Positions 6,211-13,046 of a stretch of DNA of 21,633 bases are shown piece after piece. Within the stretch, counting starts at the first letter, position 1, and each line of letters starts with the position of its first letter. A program made the translations under genes and the position numbers. The notes under the pieces are model-generated. The model did no database searches. It saw nothing but the letters and a program-made list of their open reading frames with translations, and was not told the origin of the DNA. This DNA comes from a virus: the IMG/VR virus record IMGVR_UViG_3300010885_034560, positions 1 to 21,633 of that record. The stretch is one strand, 5' to 3'.

Positions 6211-6242
6211 CAAATTTACGACATTCATTTTTGTTTGTCAAG
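6211..6242 (-). promoter_or_regulatory. Bacteroidota-type promoter of the 6183 gene
   Basis: CTTG (6239-6242), exactly 20 nt, TAAATTTG (6211-6218) on the minus strand; the -33 core TTG is intact. The leader to the ATG is about 20-27 nt. Confidence 0.65.
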
Positions 6243-6344
6243 TTATTTGTGAACTTTTTTTTTCAATTTGACTACCGAGTATCTTTCATCACCTGTAAGT
6301 GTCAAATCTTTTACAAACTTACGGCAAATATTCTGTAGTATCAA
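6243..6344 (-). CDS. Possible 33-aa frame with TTG start, doubtful
   Basis: An open frame without ATG runs to TAA at 6243-6245 and contains a protein-like stretch (ICRKFVKDLTLTGDERYSVV, then a Lys-rich end). A TTG at 6342-6344 follows an ATATTTAT box (6345-6352) directly. It may be a tiny gene, the tail of a decayed gene, or chance. It fills most of the 200-nt space between the 6183 gene and the DUF192 gene. Confidence 0.25.
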   Translation of the reverse strand: MILQNICRKFVKDLTLTGDERYSVVKLKKKVHK

Positions 6345-6352
6345 ATAAATAT
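6345..6352 (-). promoter_or_regulatory. ATATTTAT box, minus orientation, in a divergent pair
   Basis: An exact ATATTTAT on the minus strand, 21 nt from a plus-strand copy at 6374-6381. It points toward the 6183 gene and the ncRNA. Confidence 0.35.
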
Positions 6353-6373
6353 CAATTTTTTTTCAAAAAAAAA

Positions 6374-6381
6374 ATATTTAT
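6374..6381 (+). promoter_or_regulatory. ATATTTAT box upstream of the DUF192 gene
   Basis: ATATTTAT on the plus strand, 4 nt before the ATG at 6386. It supports that start over any upstream extension of the frame. Confidence 0.45.
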
Positions 6382-6385
6382 AATT

Positions 6386-6733
6386 ATGAATATAAAAATT
6401 GGTGATAAAATCATACCTGTAAGAATTGCAAAATCTGCGGCGAATATTGAAAGAGGTATGATGGATAAAACATTTACCAATTTTGGTGGGATGTTTTTCA
6501 TACTTAAAAAAGATTACACATGTTTTTGGATGAAAAATTGTATAATCCCACTAGATATTATTTTTATAGATGAAAAATTTAGAATAATTGACATATTTGA
6601 AGATTGTCAACCTTGTGAAGAACATCAATGTGAACATTTCTGTTCAAGAGGTAAATACGTTTTAGAAGTTCCCGCAGGATTCTGTAGTAAAAATGAAATA
6701 GATTTAGGGTTAAAAATTAGACTTCTATATTAA
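6386..6733 (+). CDS. DUF192 family protein
   Basis: A 115-residue protein with the typical DUF192 layout: ERGMMDKTFTNFGGMFFIL, then CFWMKNCIIPLDIIFIDEKF, then a central segment and VLEVPAGFC near the end. DUF192 proteins are small beta-rich proteins of unknown biochemical role found in bacteria, archaea and phages. This copy has an unusual Cys/His cluster (CQPCEEHQCEHFC), a possible metal site. The frame is open upstream to 6299, but the ATG at 6386 fits the family N-terminus and the promoter-like box. It is convergent with the 7780 gene, the two 3' ends overlapping by 9 nt. Confidence 0.8.
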   Translation: MNIKIGDKIIPVRIAKSAANIERGMMDKTFTNFGGMFFILKKDYTCFWMKNCIIPLDIIFIDEKFRIIDIFEDCQPCEEHQCEHFCSRGKYVLEVPAGFCSKNEIDLGLKIRLLY

Positions 6734-7780
6734 AGAAACTGCCTTCATCAAGAAACCTAATGGGTCTTGTTTATCCTTATCACCAACTTCACTACTATTC
6801 GATGACGTTTGTGTTTCTGAATTTTCTGATGAATTAGAATCAATTTTAGAAAAGTCATCTTTCCAAGCTTCTTTACCTTCTTCAGTTTCTGCATATTTTT
6901 CGAATTCTTCACTAACTTTTTCTTCACCCATACTATTTGCAAGTTCTTCAGGTCCAACAAAATTACCCAAATTCATATAATCTAAAAAAGATGCCCAAGC
7001 CTTAGTTTTACCAATTAACATTGATAGTTGTGGGTTTCTCCACCATCCTAATTTTTTAAAAAACTTGGTAGCATTACCAAAGTTTTCAATACCAAAATCT
7101 CTGAAGTGTCTTCCGGCCTTATTATTTAATACCTTACCTAATTGTCCCGCTTCTTTAGCCGCAAGACCTTCAGCCTTACCAGCAATTTTCGCCCCAACCT
7201 TAACTTCTGCACTCGCTCCTTTAAATAAAGTAACCCATTGTTCAATTAATCTAAACAAACTACCAACCAATGGAATGTTCTTAGCCTTCTCCAACATACC
7301 TAATAATTTAGAACCCCAAGTTGGTGCTTCAGTAACTAATTTACCTAAAGCTCCACCCTCTTTAGTTGCAATACTTGCCATTTTAGTAGTATCCTTGGCT
7401 AAAGTGGCAGCTTTAAACGCTCCCATAGTACCTTTACCAACCTTTCCTAATAATAAAGGTTTAGCAATTAAATCACCAATATAAGGTACTGCAGATATTA
7501 ATGATAATAATCCAAAAAACTTATCACCCTGTTTGAAATAAGAGATTCCATTAATTAAATCAACGATACCAGTAGGGTCGAATATACCCACAATATCTCC
7601 AATTGTATTATACCATTTTGCCTCACTTAATATTTTTTTACTATTAGGAGTTAGATACAACATACATTCAAAAACAAACTCTTTCTCTTCTCGTGAAAGG
7701 GTTGGCCATAAACTTTTTAGTTCATTAACACTTTGTTCTCGTCTTAATTCAGATTCTGTAATAAATTTAACTTTTGTCAT
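6725..7780 (-). CDS. Glycine/alanine-rich membrane-active-looking protein with pre-toxin-like segment, probable virion protein
   Basis: A 351-residue protein. The N-terminus MTKVKFITESELRREQSVNE carries the F-I-T-E form of the recurrent targeting peptide. Residues about 55-115 (GDIVGIFDPTGIVDLI ... LISAVPYIGDLIAKPL) match the hydrophobic, Gly-rich pattern (FDPTG.VDL, then VPYIGD) that I know from pre-toxin regions of secreted polymorphic toxins. The middle is Ala/Gly/Lys-rich helices, and the end is an acidic, Ser/Asn-rich tail (NSSENSETQTSSNSSE). No toxin active site is seen. I infer an internal or ejected virion protein that contacts membranes. It overlaps the 8142 gene by 4 nt (ATGA) and shares its ATATTTAT box. 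Confidence 0.65.
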   Translation of the reverse strand: MTKVKFITESELRREQSVNELKSLWPTLSREEKEFVFECMLYLTPNSKKILSEAKWYNTIGDIVGIFDPTGIVDLINGISYFKQGDKFFGLLSLISAVPYIGDLIAKPLLLGKVGKGTMGAFKAATLAKDTTKMASIATKEGGALGKLVTEAPTWGSKLLGMLEKAKNIPLVGSLFRLIEQWVTLFKGASAEVKVGAKIAGKAEGLAAKEAGQLGKVLNNKAGRHFRDFGIENFGNATKFFKKLGWWRNPQLSMLIGKTKAWASFLDYMNLGNFVGPEELANSMGEEKVSEEFEKYAETEEGKEAWKDDFSKIDSNSSENSETQTSSNSSEVGDKDKQDPLGFLMKAVSLI

Positions 7781-8142
7781 TTTAAACTTAACAAATACTT
7801 TAATTTATTTATTTCACCCATTATTTCATCACGGATATTTAACAAATCAGAATCTCTCATTGAATCATATTTGTTACTTAAATCCATTAAAAAATCGTTA
7901 GTAATATTACAAAATTCCATTGGGTTTAATTCTTTTAAATCTGATAGTAACACACTAACTCCCCCTTGGAAATTTGGTCTTCCATGTTTACCCATACATA
8001 CTTCAACAAACTTATCAATCAAATCATCTAAACTATCGTAGATACCTCCAAAAGCACTGTGTCTTGCAAATGATTTTGTTTGCCAATGGAAAATACGAAA
8101 TTGATTCTGTATTGTCATTAATTCTATTATCTCTTGTTCCAT
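7777..8142 (-). CDS. FHWQT-motif helical protein, Dps/ferritin-like or DUF5856-like
   Basis: A 121-residue, all-helical-looking protein. IQNQFRIFHWQTKSFARHSA followed by YDSLDDLIDKFVEVCMGK resembles the first helix pair of Dps/ferritin-like folds (HWQ.KG ... LYD.L...D) and a phage/viral family I recall as DUF5856. The full set of ferroxidase residues is not visible, so iron handling is not claimed. It is the first gene of a two-gene unit with the glycine-rich 7780 gene (ATGA overlap), downstream of an ATATTTAT box and just after the operon terminator at 8176-8204. Confidence 0.6.
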   Translation of the reverse strand: MEQEIIELMTIQNQFRIFHWQTKSFARHSAFGGIYDSLDDLIDKFVEVCMGKHGRPNFQGGVSVLLSDLKELNPMEFCNITNDFLMDLSNKYDSMRDSDLLNIRDEIMGEINKLKYLLSLK

Positions 8143-8156
8143 AAATAAACTTTACT

Positions 8157-8164
8157 ATAAATAT
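8157..8164 (-). promoter_or_regulatory. ATATTTAT box upstream of 8142/7780 unit
   Basis: An exact ATATTTAT on the minus strand, 14 nt before the ATG and just downstream of the preceding operon's terminator, the place expected for a new promoter. Confidence 0.5.
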
Positions 8165-8175
8165 ACAGATAAATG

Positions 8176-8204
8176 AAAAACGGAGGTCATCGACCCCCGT
8201 TTTC
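8176..8204 (-). terminator. Intrinsic terminator overlapping the methyltransferase stop codon
   Basis: On the minus strand AAACGG pairs with CCGTTT and GGTC with GACC around a short loop, followed by a T-run. The final codons and the TGA of the methyltransferase lie inside the hairpin, so the stem is partly coding. Confidence 0.75.
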
Positions 8205-9044
8205 AAATTCTAATTTTTGTTGTTTCTTTTGGTCAACAAACCCTTGTATCCTTTCTCTTGCAATATTTACATAATTTTCAGATAATTCAATACCAATCCA
8301 TCGTCTATCTAAAATTTCCGCTGCCACACAACTTGTTCCACTACCATTGAATGGGTCTAATATAATATCATTCTTATATGAAAGAATTTTAATTGCCTTA
8401 GTTGGGATATCCATACTGAAAGTTGCTTTGGTCATTGGTCTTGAGTCATTCAAATACTTCCATTGTCCAAACACCAACTCCATAAAATCTTTCTTATCTT
8501 GTTCCTGATAAACAATCTTGGTCTTACCCTCTTCAGTTATAGTTGGTTCTCCTTTCCATTGTGGTTCACCCTTAACTTTCTTAATGTGGTGTTTTTTATA
8601 AGCAAGAACCATACATTCCTTTGGGTTATAGATATACGGACTCGACGGACTCATCCAACTACCCCACGCAGTTGTTTTACTTCTATGTGGACTATCCTCC
8701 TCCAAATCAACAACACCAAAGAACTTAAACCCAATCTCCTTCATAACCTGATAAACTTCAGATACAAAGAAAATCCTCCCACCCTTAGCTTGTCTATTAA
8801 TCTCATAAGGAATATTCAAAGCAATTCTTCCATCATCTTTTAAAACCTTGTAAGCTTCAGTCATCCACTTACGAGTAAACTCCAAATACTCACTAATTTC
8901 CATATCATCATTATGAACATCGTAAGCAATGTTTACCCCATACGGTGGTGATGTAACAATTAAATCTATCGACCCTTCAGGCATTCCATTCATCACCTCA
9001 GCACAATCCCCAGTAACTACTTGGTTAATATAATTCTCTATCAT
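8187..9044 (-). CDS. N6-adenine/N4-cytosine DNA methyltransferase (beta-type order)
   Basis: A 285-residue protein. Motif IV TSPPYGV (Ser32-Pro-Pro-Tyr35) comes first and the AdoMet-binding motif I DPFNGSGT (residues 230-237) near the C-terminus, followed by WIGIELSENYVNIA. This circular order and the TSPPY form place it in the N6_N4_Mtase family (PF01555), beta class; N4-cytosine is likely but N6-adenine cannot be excluded. No restriction endonuclease is nearby, so it is an orphan enzyme, probably protecting phage DNA from host restriction. It is the last gene of the 11610-8187 operon, overlapping DUF3310 by 4 nt, and its stop lies in the terminator. Confidence 0.85.
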   Translation of the reverse strand: MIENYINQVVTGDCAEVMNGMPEGSIDLIVTSPPYGVNIAYDVHNDDMEISEYLEFTRKWMTEAYKVLKDDGRIALNIPYEINRQAKGGRIFFVSEVYQVMKEIGFKFFGVVDLEEDSPHRSKTTAWGSWMSPSSPYIYNPKECMVLAYKKHHIKKVKGEPQWKGEPTITEEGKTKIVYQEQDKKDFMELVFGQWKYLNDSRPMTKATFSMDIPTKAIKILSYKNDIILDPFNGSGTSCVAAEILDRRWIGIELSENYVNIARERIQGFVDQKKQQKLEFENGGR

Positions 9045-9280
9045 TTATTTTCTAATGTTTTAATGTGATGTTGTAGATACCAAAGAGCCTTCTTTAAATC
9101 TTCCAACTCTTTCTCTTTGTGTTTTTTACCGGCTCGTGAGATATACTTAACAGTATTCCCTAAAGAAAAACCTAAGTCCCAAGCGTCAATAACTTTTATC
9201 GCTTCATACGGGTTTGAAACTCCCCCATAATGAGCGGGGTTATTAACCATTTCTTTTTCTGACATAATATCCTTTTCCAT
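9041..9280 (-). CDS. DUF3310 protein (nucleotide kinase-like, phage)
   Basis: A 79-residue protein with NPAHYGG, then IKVIDAWDLGFSLGNTVKYI, then SRAGKK and EDLKKALWYLQHHI. This is the DUF3310 signature found in many phages and often labelled nucleotide kinase-like without biochemical proof. An alternative start is the methionine five codons on (MSEKEMVNNPAHY). It overlaps the winged-helix-like gene upstream by 38 nt and the methyltransferase downstream by 4 nt, so expression is coupled. Confidence 0.8.
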   Translation of the reverse strand: MEKDIMSEKEMVNNPAHYGGVSNPYEAIKVIDAWDLGFSLGNTVKYISRAGKKHKEKELEDLKKALWYLQHHIKTLENK

Positions 9281-9440
9281 ATTTACTTTCTTCGATTAAT
9301 CCTTGTCCCATTAGTTCATCAATCTTATTCTGACTAATTTCTAATGGTAGTTTAAAGATATAATCAGAAATATAACTTATATGAATTGGACTTTCAAGTT
9401 TTGATAATAGTATTTCAGTTTTCGTTAAATTTTTTCTCAT
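9243..9440 (-). CDS. Small winged-helix-like protein (65 aa)
   Basis: The protein starts MRKNLTKTEILLSKLESPIH. The order helix, helix, helix (ISQNKIDELMGQGLIEES), then a basic beta wing (KYGKGYYVRK), resembles a minimal winged-helix DNA-binding domain. No family is certain. It overlaps the 53-aa gene upstream by 26 nt and DUF3310 downstream by 38 nt. It could be a small regulator, but no operator is identifiable. Confidence 0.6.
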   Translation of the reverse strand: MRKNLTKTEILLSKLESPIHISYISDYIFKLPLEISQNKIDELMGQGLIEESKYGKGYYVRKRNG

Positions 9441-9576
9441 ATATTTTGAATTTTTCTTTTACTTCCTGAGTTTCAAAAATAATACAATCCGCCTTTAAAA
9501 AATATCTAATGTTTTTTAAGTCCTGTTCAATTAACTCAATTTGTTTAGGACTGACTATTTTCTTATTAAATCCCAT
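9415..9576 (-). CDS. Small basic helical protein (53 aa)
   Basis: ATG at 9574-9576 to TGA at 9415-9417. It starts MGFNKKIVSPKQIELIEQDL and ends in a Lys-rich helix. It exactly fills the space between the stop of the 10318 gene (10 nt away) and the start of the 9440 gene, which it overlaps by 26 nt. This operon-like packing is the main support. The family is not recognised. Confidence 0.6.
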   Translation of the reverse strand: MGFNKKIVSPKQIELIEQDLKNIRYFLKADCIIFETQEVKEKFKIYEKKFNEN

Positions 9577-9586
9577 AATGGCAAAA

Positions 9587-10318
9587 TTAATTAATATTTT
9601 TCATAGATACAATTTTTCTACTCTGAATTAAATAACTTAGTACTTTTCTTTTGAAGATTGGTAACAAAGTTGTTTTCATATTAAAATCATTTGTGTAAGT
9701 TAATTCAAACACTGGTTTTGAATTATCAACATATAATTCTAAATCACCTCTATCTCCTTCATATATATGTTTTATATCCATATGAGATTCTAATAGATTA
9801 GTTTTGGTTTGTTTAACCGAATATTTCCATAAATTCACATGTTGATTTTTAATTGAATAGAAAAATCCATTCTCGTAATCTAAATCAAAATTATTCTCAT
9901 CCACTTTAATTGATATGGTCTCGTAAACTAAGTTCCAAACCGCCTTAATTATATTAAAATATTGAAGTAGTTTGGATGACGCTAGTTCAATTATTTTATT
10001 AAATTCTTTAAACTCGGAGTCTGATAAATTTGGTATGTCATTAAATTTAAGTTCAGATAGTAGAATTTCGTCGTCAGAGTTTTTAAATTTTTTATCTACT
10101 GTAATATATTTTAATTCATTACCTATTGATTGTATGTTTGCAAGATGTAATGATATCTCCGTCATTAATGGATATAATTCAAATTTATCAATCTTTTCAT
10201 CACAGTGTTTGATAAAATCCATTAACAAATAAAATTTGTGTTCATAGTCGATTGGTTCCGATATTATCCAATCTGTTTTTAATTTAAAATGACTTTTTTT
10301 CTTACTTGTAATTGTCAC
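9587..10318 (-). CDS. Hypothetical protein (243 aa), GTG start
   Basis: The start is GTG at 10316-10318, 2 nt after the TAG of the acidic LRR-like gene; no better start is nearby. The N-terminus is basic (TITSKKKSHFKLKTDWIISE). The body is helical with many aromatic and acidic residues, the C-terminal third looks beta-rich (DLELYVDNSKPVFELTYTND), and it ends in a basic helix (FKRKVLSYLIQSRKIVSMK). No motif or membrane segment is seen and the family is not recognised. Operon position suggests co-expression with the virion-type gene upstream. Confidence 0.7.
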   Translation of the reverse strand: MTITSKKKSHFKLKTDWIISEPIDYEHKFYLLMDFIKHCDEKIDKFELYPLMTEISLHLANIQSIGNELKYITVDKKFKNSDDEILLSELKFNDIPNLSDSEFKEFNKIIELASSKLLQYFNIIKAVWNLVYETISIKVDENNFDLDYENGFFYSIKNQHVNLWKYSVKQTKTNLLESHMDIKHIYEGDRGDLELYVDNSKPVFELTYTNDFNMKTTLLPIFKRKVLSYLIQSRKIVSMKNIN

Positions 10319-10320
10319 AG

Positions 10321-11610
10321 CTATTCAACTATTTCAAAAATATAGTAAGTATCTCCATCAAATTCAACACTATCTTCACTTCCATCATAATAATTTAAGA
10401 CAGACCCATAACTATCATTCCTAACAACTTGTTTTGCAATGTCTTTTTCATCAACAAAATTTGAAACCTCTAATCCATAATTTTTGATTAAGTCTATTGG
10501 GTCAGATACCAAATCATTCAATAGTTCTTCAACCTTGTCGTCAATTAAATGTTCAGGTACATCTTTATCACTATTTTTTAGGTCGTCTAATTCCTCGTTT
10601 AATTCATCATATTCTTCTTGACTTAATCCGTTAGAATCTTGGAGTAGTTCTTCAATCTCGTCAATTCTTTCCGCAACTTTCGGGTCAGAATATTCAAATT
10701 CATCCTCATCAAAAAAACTTTCTAAACTGTCTCTAACAGTATCATATTCACCGTCTCTGAAATAATCTTTTAACGATTCCTCATCAATATTATCACGGAT
10801 TAACCATTCAGAAACAGCATTTTCAACACCTCCAGCACCGTCAAATGAATCAAGTGTTGATTCTATCGCACCAATTTCAGTATCATATTCATCACCAACA
10901 TAATATATCGATTTACTTAACCCATCAGGTGTTGCAACTCTAAACCCACGAAGTCTATAATTCCGACCATCAGGAAGTAAATCATAAACGTCAATTCTAT
11001 TTTCAATTTCACTGATATCGTCATTTATACTATCTAACTCTCTCAAGTTTTCATCATCTTCAGTTTCGACTTCAATTTGTTCTCTTCTTTCTTTTTCAGC
11101 ATACAACTCTTCTAACCTTTGGGAGTCCCCTGGTTCTTTTTCTTCAAACTCAGTTAGGATTAGGTATTTGAAAAGAGCATTTGCACATTTACCCAAATCA
11201 TCTAAATTACCGTCCGTGTCCCAATCACCTCGTTGTCTAATCTCTTCCTGAGCTCTTAATCTCTTTTGAAACTCTAAATAGTCCAACCTTTTTTGTAGTG
11301 GTGTACTGTATTTTGAAATATATCCAGTGGCAGTAACCCCATCTAATGTTTTGATTTGAGTATTACTAACATCTAATCTACCTTTAATAGTAATTGTTCC
11401 TAAATCTTTAAGTGGGGTTCTATCCAAATTTAAATCACCGTCAATTACTATTTTTTTTCCTTTGTATTTTTTATAATTGTTAATTAATTTACCATCATAC
11501 GAAAAGAATCTTAGTAACTCACGATACTCTTCAGGAGTAATGTGAATTTCATTACTTTCATCATTTTCAGAAATTAACTCCTTGACTAAATTTAAAATTT
11601 TAATTCCCAT
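10321..11610 (-). CDS. Large acidic protein with LRR-like N-terminal part, probable virion protein
   Basis: A 429-residue protein. N-terminus MGIKILNLVKELISE, the L-I-S-E form of the recurrent targeting peptide. Residues about 50-100 read IDGDLNLDRTPLKDLGTITI, then GRLDVSNTQIKTLDGV, a short leucine-rich-repeat-like beta pattern. The remainder is very acidic with coiled-coil stretches (ERIDEIEELL; YDELNEELDDLKNSDKD). It ends with TAG, which would add only one sense codon before TGA if read through. Exact ATATTTAT box 6 nt upstream. First gene of the minus operon ending in the methyltransferase. Acidic packaged proteins are known as DNA or protein mimics, but no such role can be shown here. Confidence 0.75.
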   Translation of the reverse strand: MGIKILNLVKELISENDESNEIHITPEEYRELLRFFSYDGKLINNYKKYKGKKIVIDGDLNLDRTPLKDLGTITIKGRLDVSNTQIKTLDGVTATGYISKYSTPLQKRLDYLEFQKRLRAQEEIRQRGDWDTDGNLDDLGKCANALFKYLILTEFEEKEPGDSQRLEELYAEKERREQIEVETEDDENLRELDSINDDISEIENRIDVYDLLPDGRNYRLRGFRVATPDGLSKSIYYVGDEYDTEIGAIESTLDSFDGAGGVENAVSEWLIRDNIDEESLKDYFRDGEYDTVRDSLESFFDEDEFEYSDPKVAERIDEIEELLQDSNGLSQEEYDELNEELDDLKNSDKDVPEHLIDDKVEELLNDLVSDPIDLIKNYGLEVSNFVDEKDIAKQVVRNDSYGSVLNYYDGSEDSVEFDGDTYYIFEIVE

Positions 11611-11616
11611 ACCTTA

Positions 11617-11624
11617 ATAAATAT
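11617..11624 (-). promoter_or_regulatory. ATATTTAT box, minus member of a divergent pair
   Basis: An exact ATATTTAT on the minus strand, 6 nt before the ATG at 11610. A plus-strand copy lies at 11656-11663; together they form a divergent promoter region of 74 nt. Confidence 0.5.
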
Positions 11625-11655
11625 AACTTTATTTAAACTATTTTCTTTAAAAGGT

Positions 11656-11663
11656 ATATTTAT
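11656..11663 (+). promoter_or_regulatory. ATATTTAT box, plus member of a divergent pair
   Basis: An exact ATATTTAT on the plus strand, 21 nt before the ATG at 11685. Confidence 0.5.
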
Positions 11664-11684
11664 TAATATATAAAAAACAAACAT

Positions 11685-11825
11685 ATGGGATGCGGTTGTA
11701 AAAATAGAAATGGTCAAGATGAAAAAAATAACCAACCAAGAGTTGTTAAAAATTTAACGAACCAAACGATTCAAGAGTCCATTAAAAAAACTCTTGATTT
11801 ATACTATAAAAAAAATAAAAAGTAA
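11685..11825 (+). CDS. Small MGCGC protein (46 aa)
   Basis: ATG 11685 to TAA 11823-11825. The protein starts MGCGCKNRNGQDEKNNQP and continues with a Thr/Lys-rich helix (NQTIQESIKKTLDLYYKK). The GCGC start could bind metal or be modified. The IQESIKKTL stretch is similar in spirit to the ES..R peptides of its neighbours, but not at the N-terminus. It has an ATATTTAT box upstream and is followed 13 nt later by a second Gly/Cys micro-gene. The family is not recognised. Confidence 0.6.
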   Translation: MGCGCKNRNGQDEKNNQPRVVKNLTNQTIQESIKKTLDLYYKKNKK

Positions 11826-11838
11826 AAAAGTTAAAATT

Positions 11839-11889
11839 ATGAAAAACGGCGGCGGTAACAACGGTGGTGGATGTGGATGTGGTAAATAA
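11839..11889 (+). CDS. 16-residue Gly/Cys-rich micropeptide MKNGGGNNGGGCGCGK
   Basis: ATG 11839 to TAA 11887-11889. The sequence is almost entirely Gly, Asn and Cys and ends in CGCGK, echoing the GCGC start of the gene just upstream. A strong terminator follows 26 nt downstream, so the two micro-genes form one short transcript. Codon choice is GGC/GGT/TGT with normal A-rich spacing before the ATG. Translation is plausible but unproved. Confidence 0.45.
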   Translation: MKNGGGNNGGGCGCGK

Positions 11890-11915
11890 TTAACCATATT
11901 TCAATAACTAAATTT

Positions 11916-11940
11916 AAAAGGGAGAATTTCTCCCTTTTTT
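11916..11940 (+). terminator. Intrinsic terminator after the Gly/Cys micro-genes
   Basis: A 10-bp perfect stem, 11916-11925 with 11929-11938, has a 3-nt loop and is followed by more T on the plus strand. The next ATATTTAT box starts 2 nt later. Confidence 0.85.
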
Positions 11941-11941
11941 A

Positions 11942-11949
11942 ATATTTAT
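11942..11949 (+). promoter_or_regulatory. ATATTTAT box upstream of 11954 gene
   Basis: An exact ATATTTAT on the plus strand, 4 nt before the ATG and directly after a terminator. This terminator-box-ATG order is strong positional support for a promoter role. Confidence 0.55.
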
Positions 11950-11953
11950 ACAT

Positions 11954-13045
11954 ATGAAACTTTACGAATCAGAAAATAAACCAGAACTAACGAATAGACA
12001 GAAAAAAATTTTAAATATTTTAAAAAATGTTGAAGATGGTGAAATAGATTACGATTATCTAGGTCACGCAGTTGGGGGTGTCTTAAAATTCATAGATTTA
12101 TTGGATAAAGAAAATTTGATTAATTATTTGGACCCTATGAATGTGGTTTGGAGTGATTATGAAAATTATCTTTTATATAAAAAAGTCGAATCAGACTCAT
12201 CTTATATATGGGAAGTAATTAGTAATTTATCAGATATTACAAAAATTGGTGACATGCTCTATTTTGATACTGATGGAGAAGAACTTTCAGAATTATTCGA
12301 GACATATAGAGGAGATATTAGTCAAAATACCATTGAAGAAATTATTAATGGTGAACACGATATGAACCTTTGGGACACTACAGATGACGAATATAGAGAT
12401 GTATACCTTGAATTAACTCCTGAAAACAAAAAGTTAGTTGATGATAGGATTCGTAAGGACCTAATAATGGAAGAAACTTTAAGAGCCGCAACATCTTTAT
12501 TACAAGAAATTGCGGAAGAACAAGGTAGAGAAACTGTTATGTTAGATGACGAAATAATCACTCGTATTTTAGACGATGAAGATACTATGGTATTTTTGAT
12601 TAATAAAGAATTAGATGATGTTAGACATGATTTATATAGTATTCATTCAAGTTGTTATAGTGGTATTTTATCAGACGAATGGTATGATGATATTATGTCT
12701 GAATTAACCGGTGAGGTAATTGATAATAGTACGTTTGAAGAATACAAATACACAAAAAATATTCATAATAAAAATTCAGGAAGACATGAACCTAGGACAG
12801 TATATTCTAGACGATATCCAGCGAAAGAATGTGTATTTCATTTGGTGAGAGAATGGATTTATGAAAATAAAGAGAGTACATATAATGACGATAGTATTAG
12901 TTATCATGGTTCATATTTTCAATTAATGAAAAGTGCCATGGATAATGGTATGAGAAGTAAACTACGCACACCCAATTTAGACAGCTACCCTGACTATAAT
13001 CAAATGACTAAGTGTATAAATGGATTTATAGATGAGTATTTTTAA
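11954..13045 (+). CDS. Acidic hypothetical protein, tandem paralogue A
   Basis: A 363-residue protein, N-terminus MKLYESENKPELTNRQKKIL. It aligns by eye with the next gene along its length: NLINYLDP with NLETYVDP, SSYIWEVI with PDFIWDII, DLYSIHSSCYSGILSDEWYD with DLVRMYKNGYEDLLSKELED, GEVIDNS with GKVIDSK, and the ends GFIDEYF with EIFVDFY. The two therefore arose by duplication. It is acidic and mostly helical, without a catalytic motif. The short ES-containing start suggests the virion-targeting group. The downstream paralogue begins 1 nt after its stop. Confidence 0.75.
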   Translation: MKLYESENKPELTNRQKKILNILKNVEDGEIDYDYLGHAVGGVLKFIDLLDKENLINYLDPMNVVWSDYENYLLYKKVESDSSYIWEVISNLSDITKIGDMLYFDTDGEELSELFETYRGDISQNTIEEIINGEHDMNLWDTTDDEYRDVYLELTPENKKLVDDRIRKDLIMEETLRAATSLLQEIAEEQGRETVMLDDEIITRILDDEDTMVFLINKELDDVRHDLYSIHSSCYSGILSDEWYDDIMSELTGEVIDNSTFEEYKYTKNIHNKNSGRHEPRTVYSRRYPAKECVFHLVREWIYENKESTYNDDSISYHGSYFQLMKSAMDNGMRSKLRTPNLDSYPDYNQMTKCINGFIDEYF

Positions 13046-13046
13046 T

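Noticed and set aside
7065-7484. 139-codon plus-strand open frame opposite the glycine-rich gene
   Set aside because: It is an antisense shadow: the Ala/Gly/Leu-rich minus-strand protein produces a stop-free complementary frame, and the minus gene has a targeting-type N-terminus and operon overlap.
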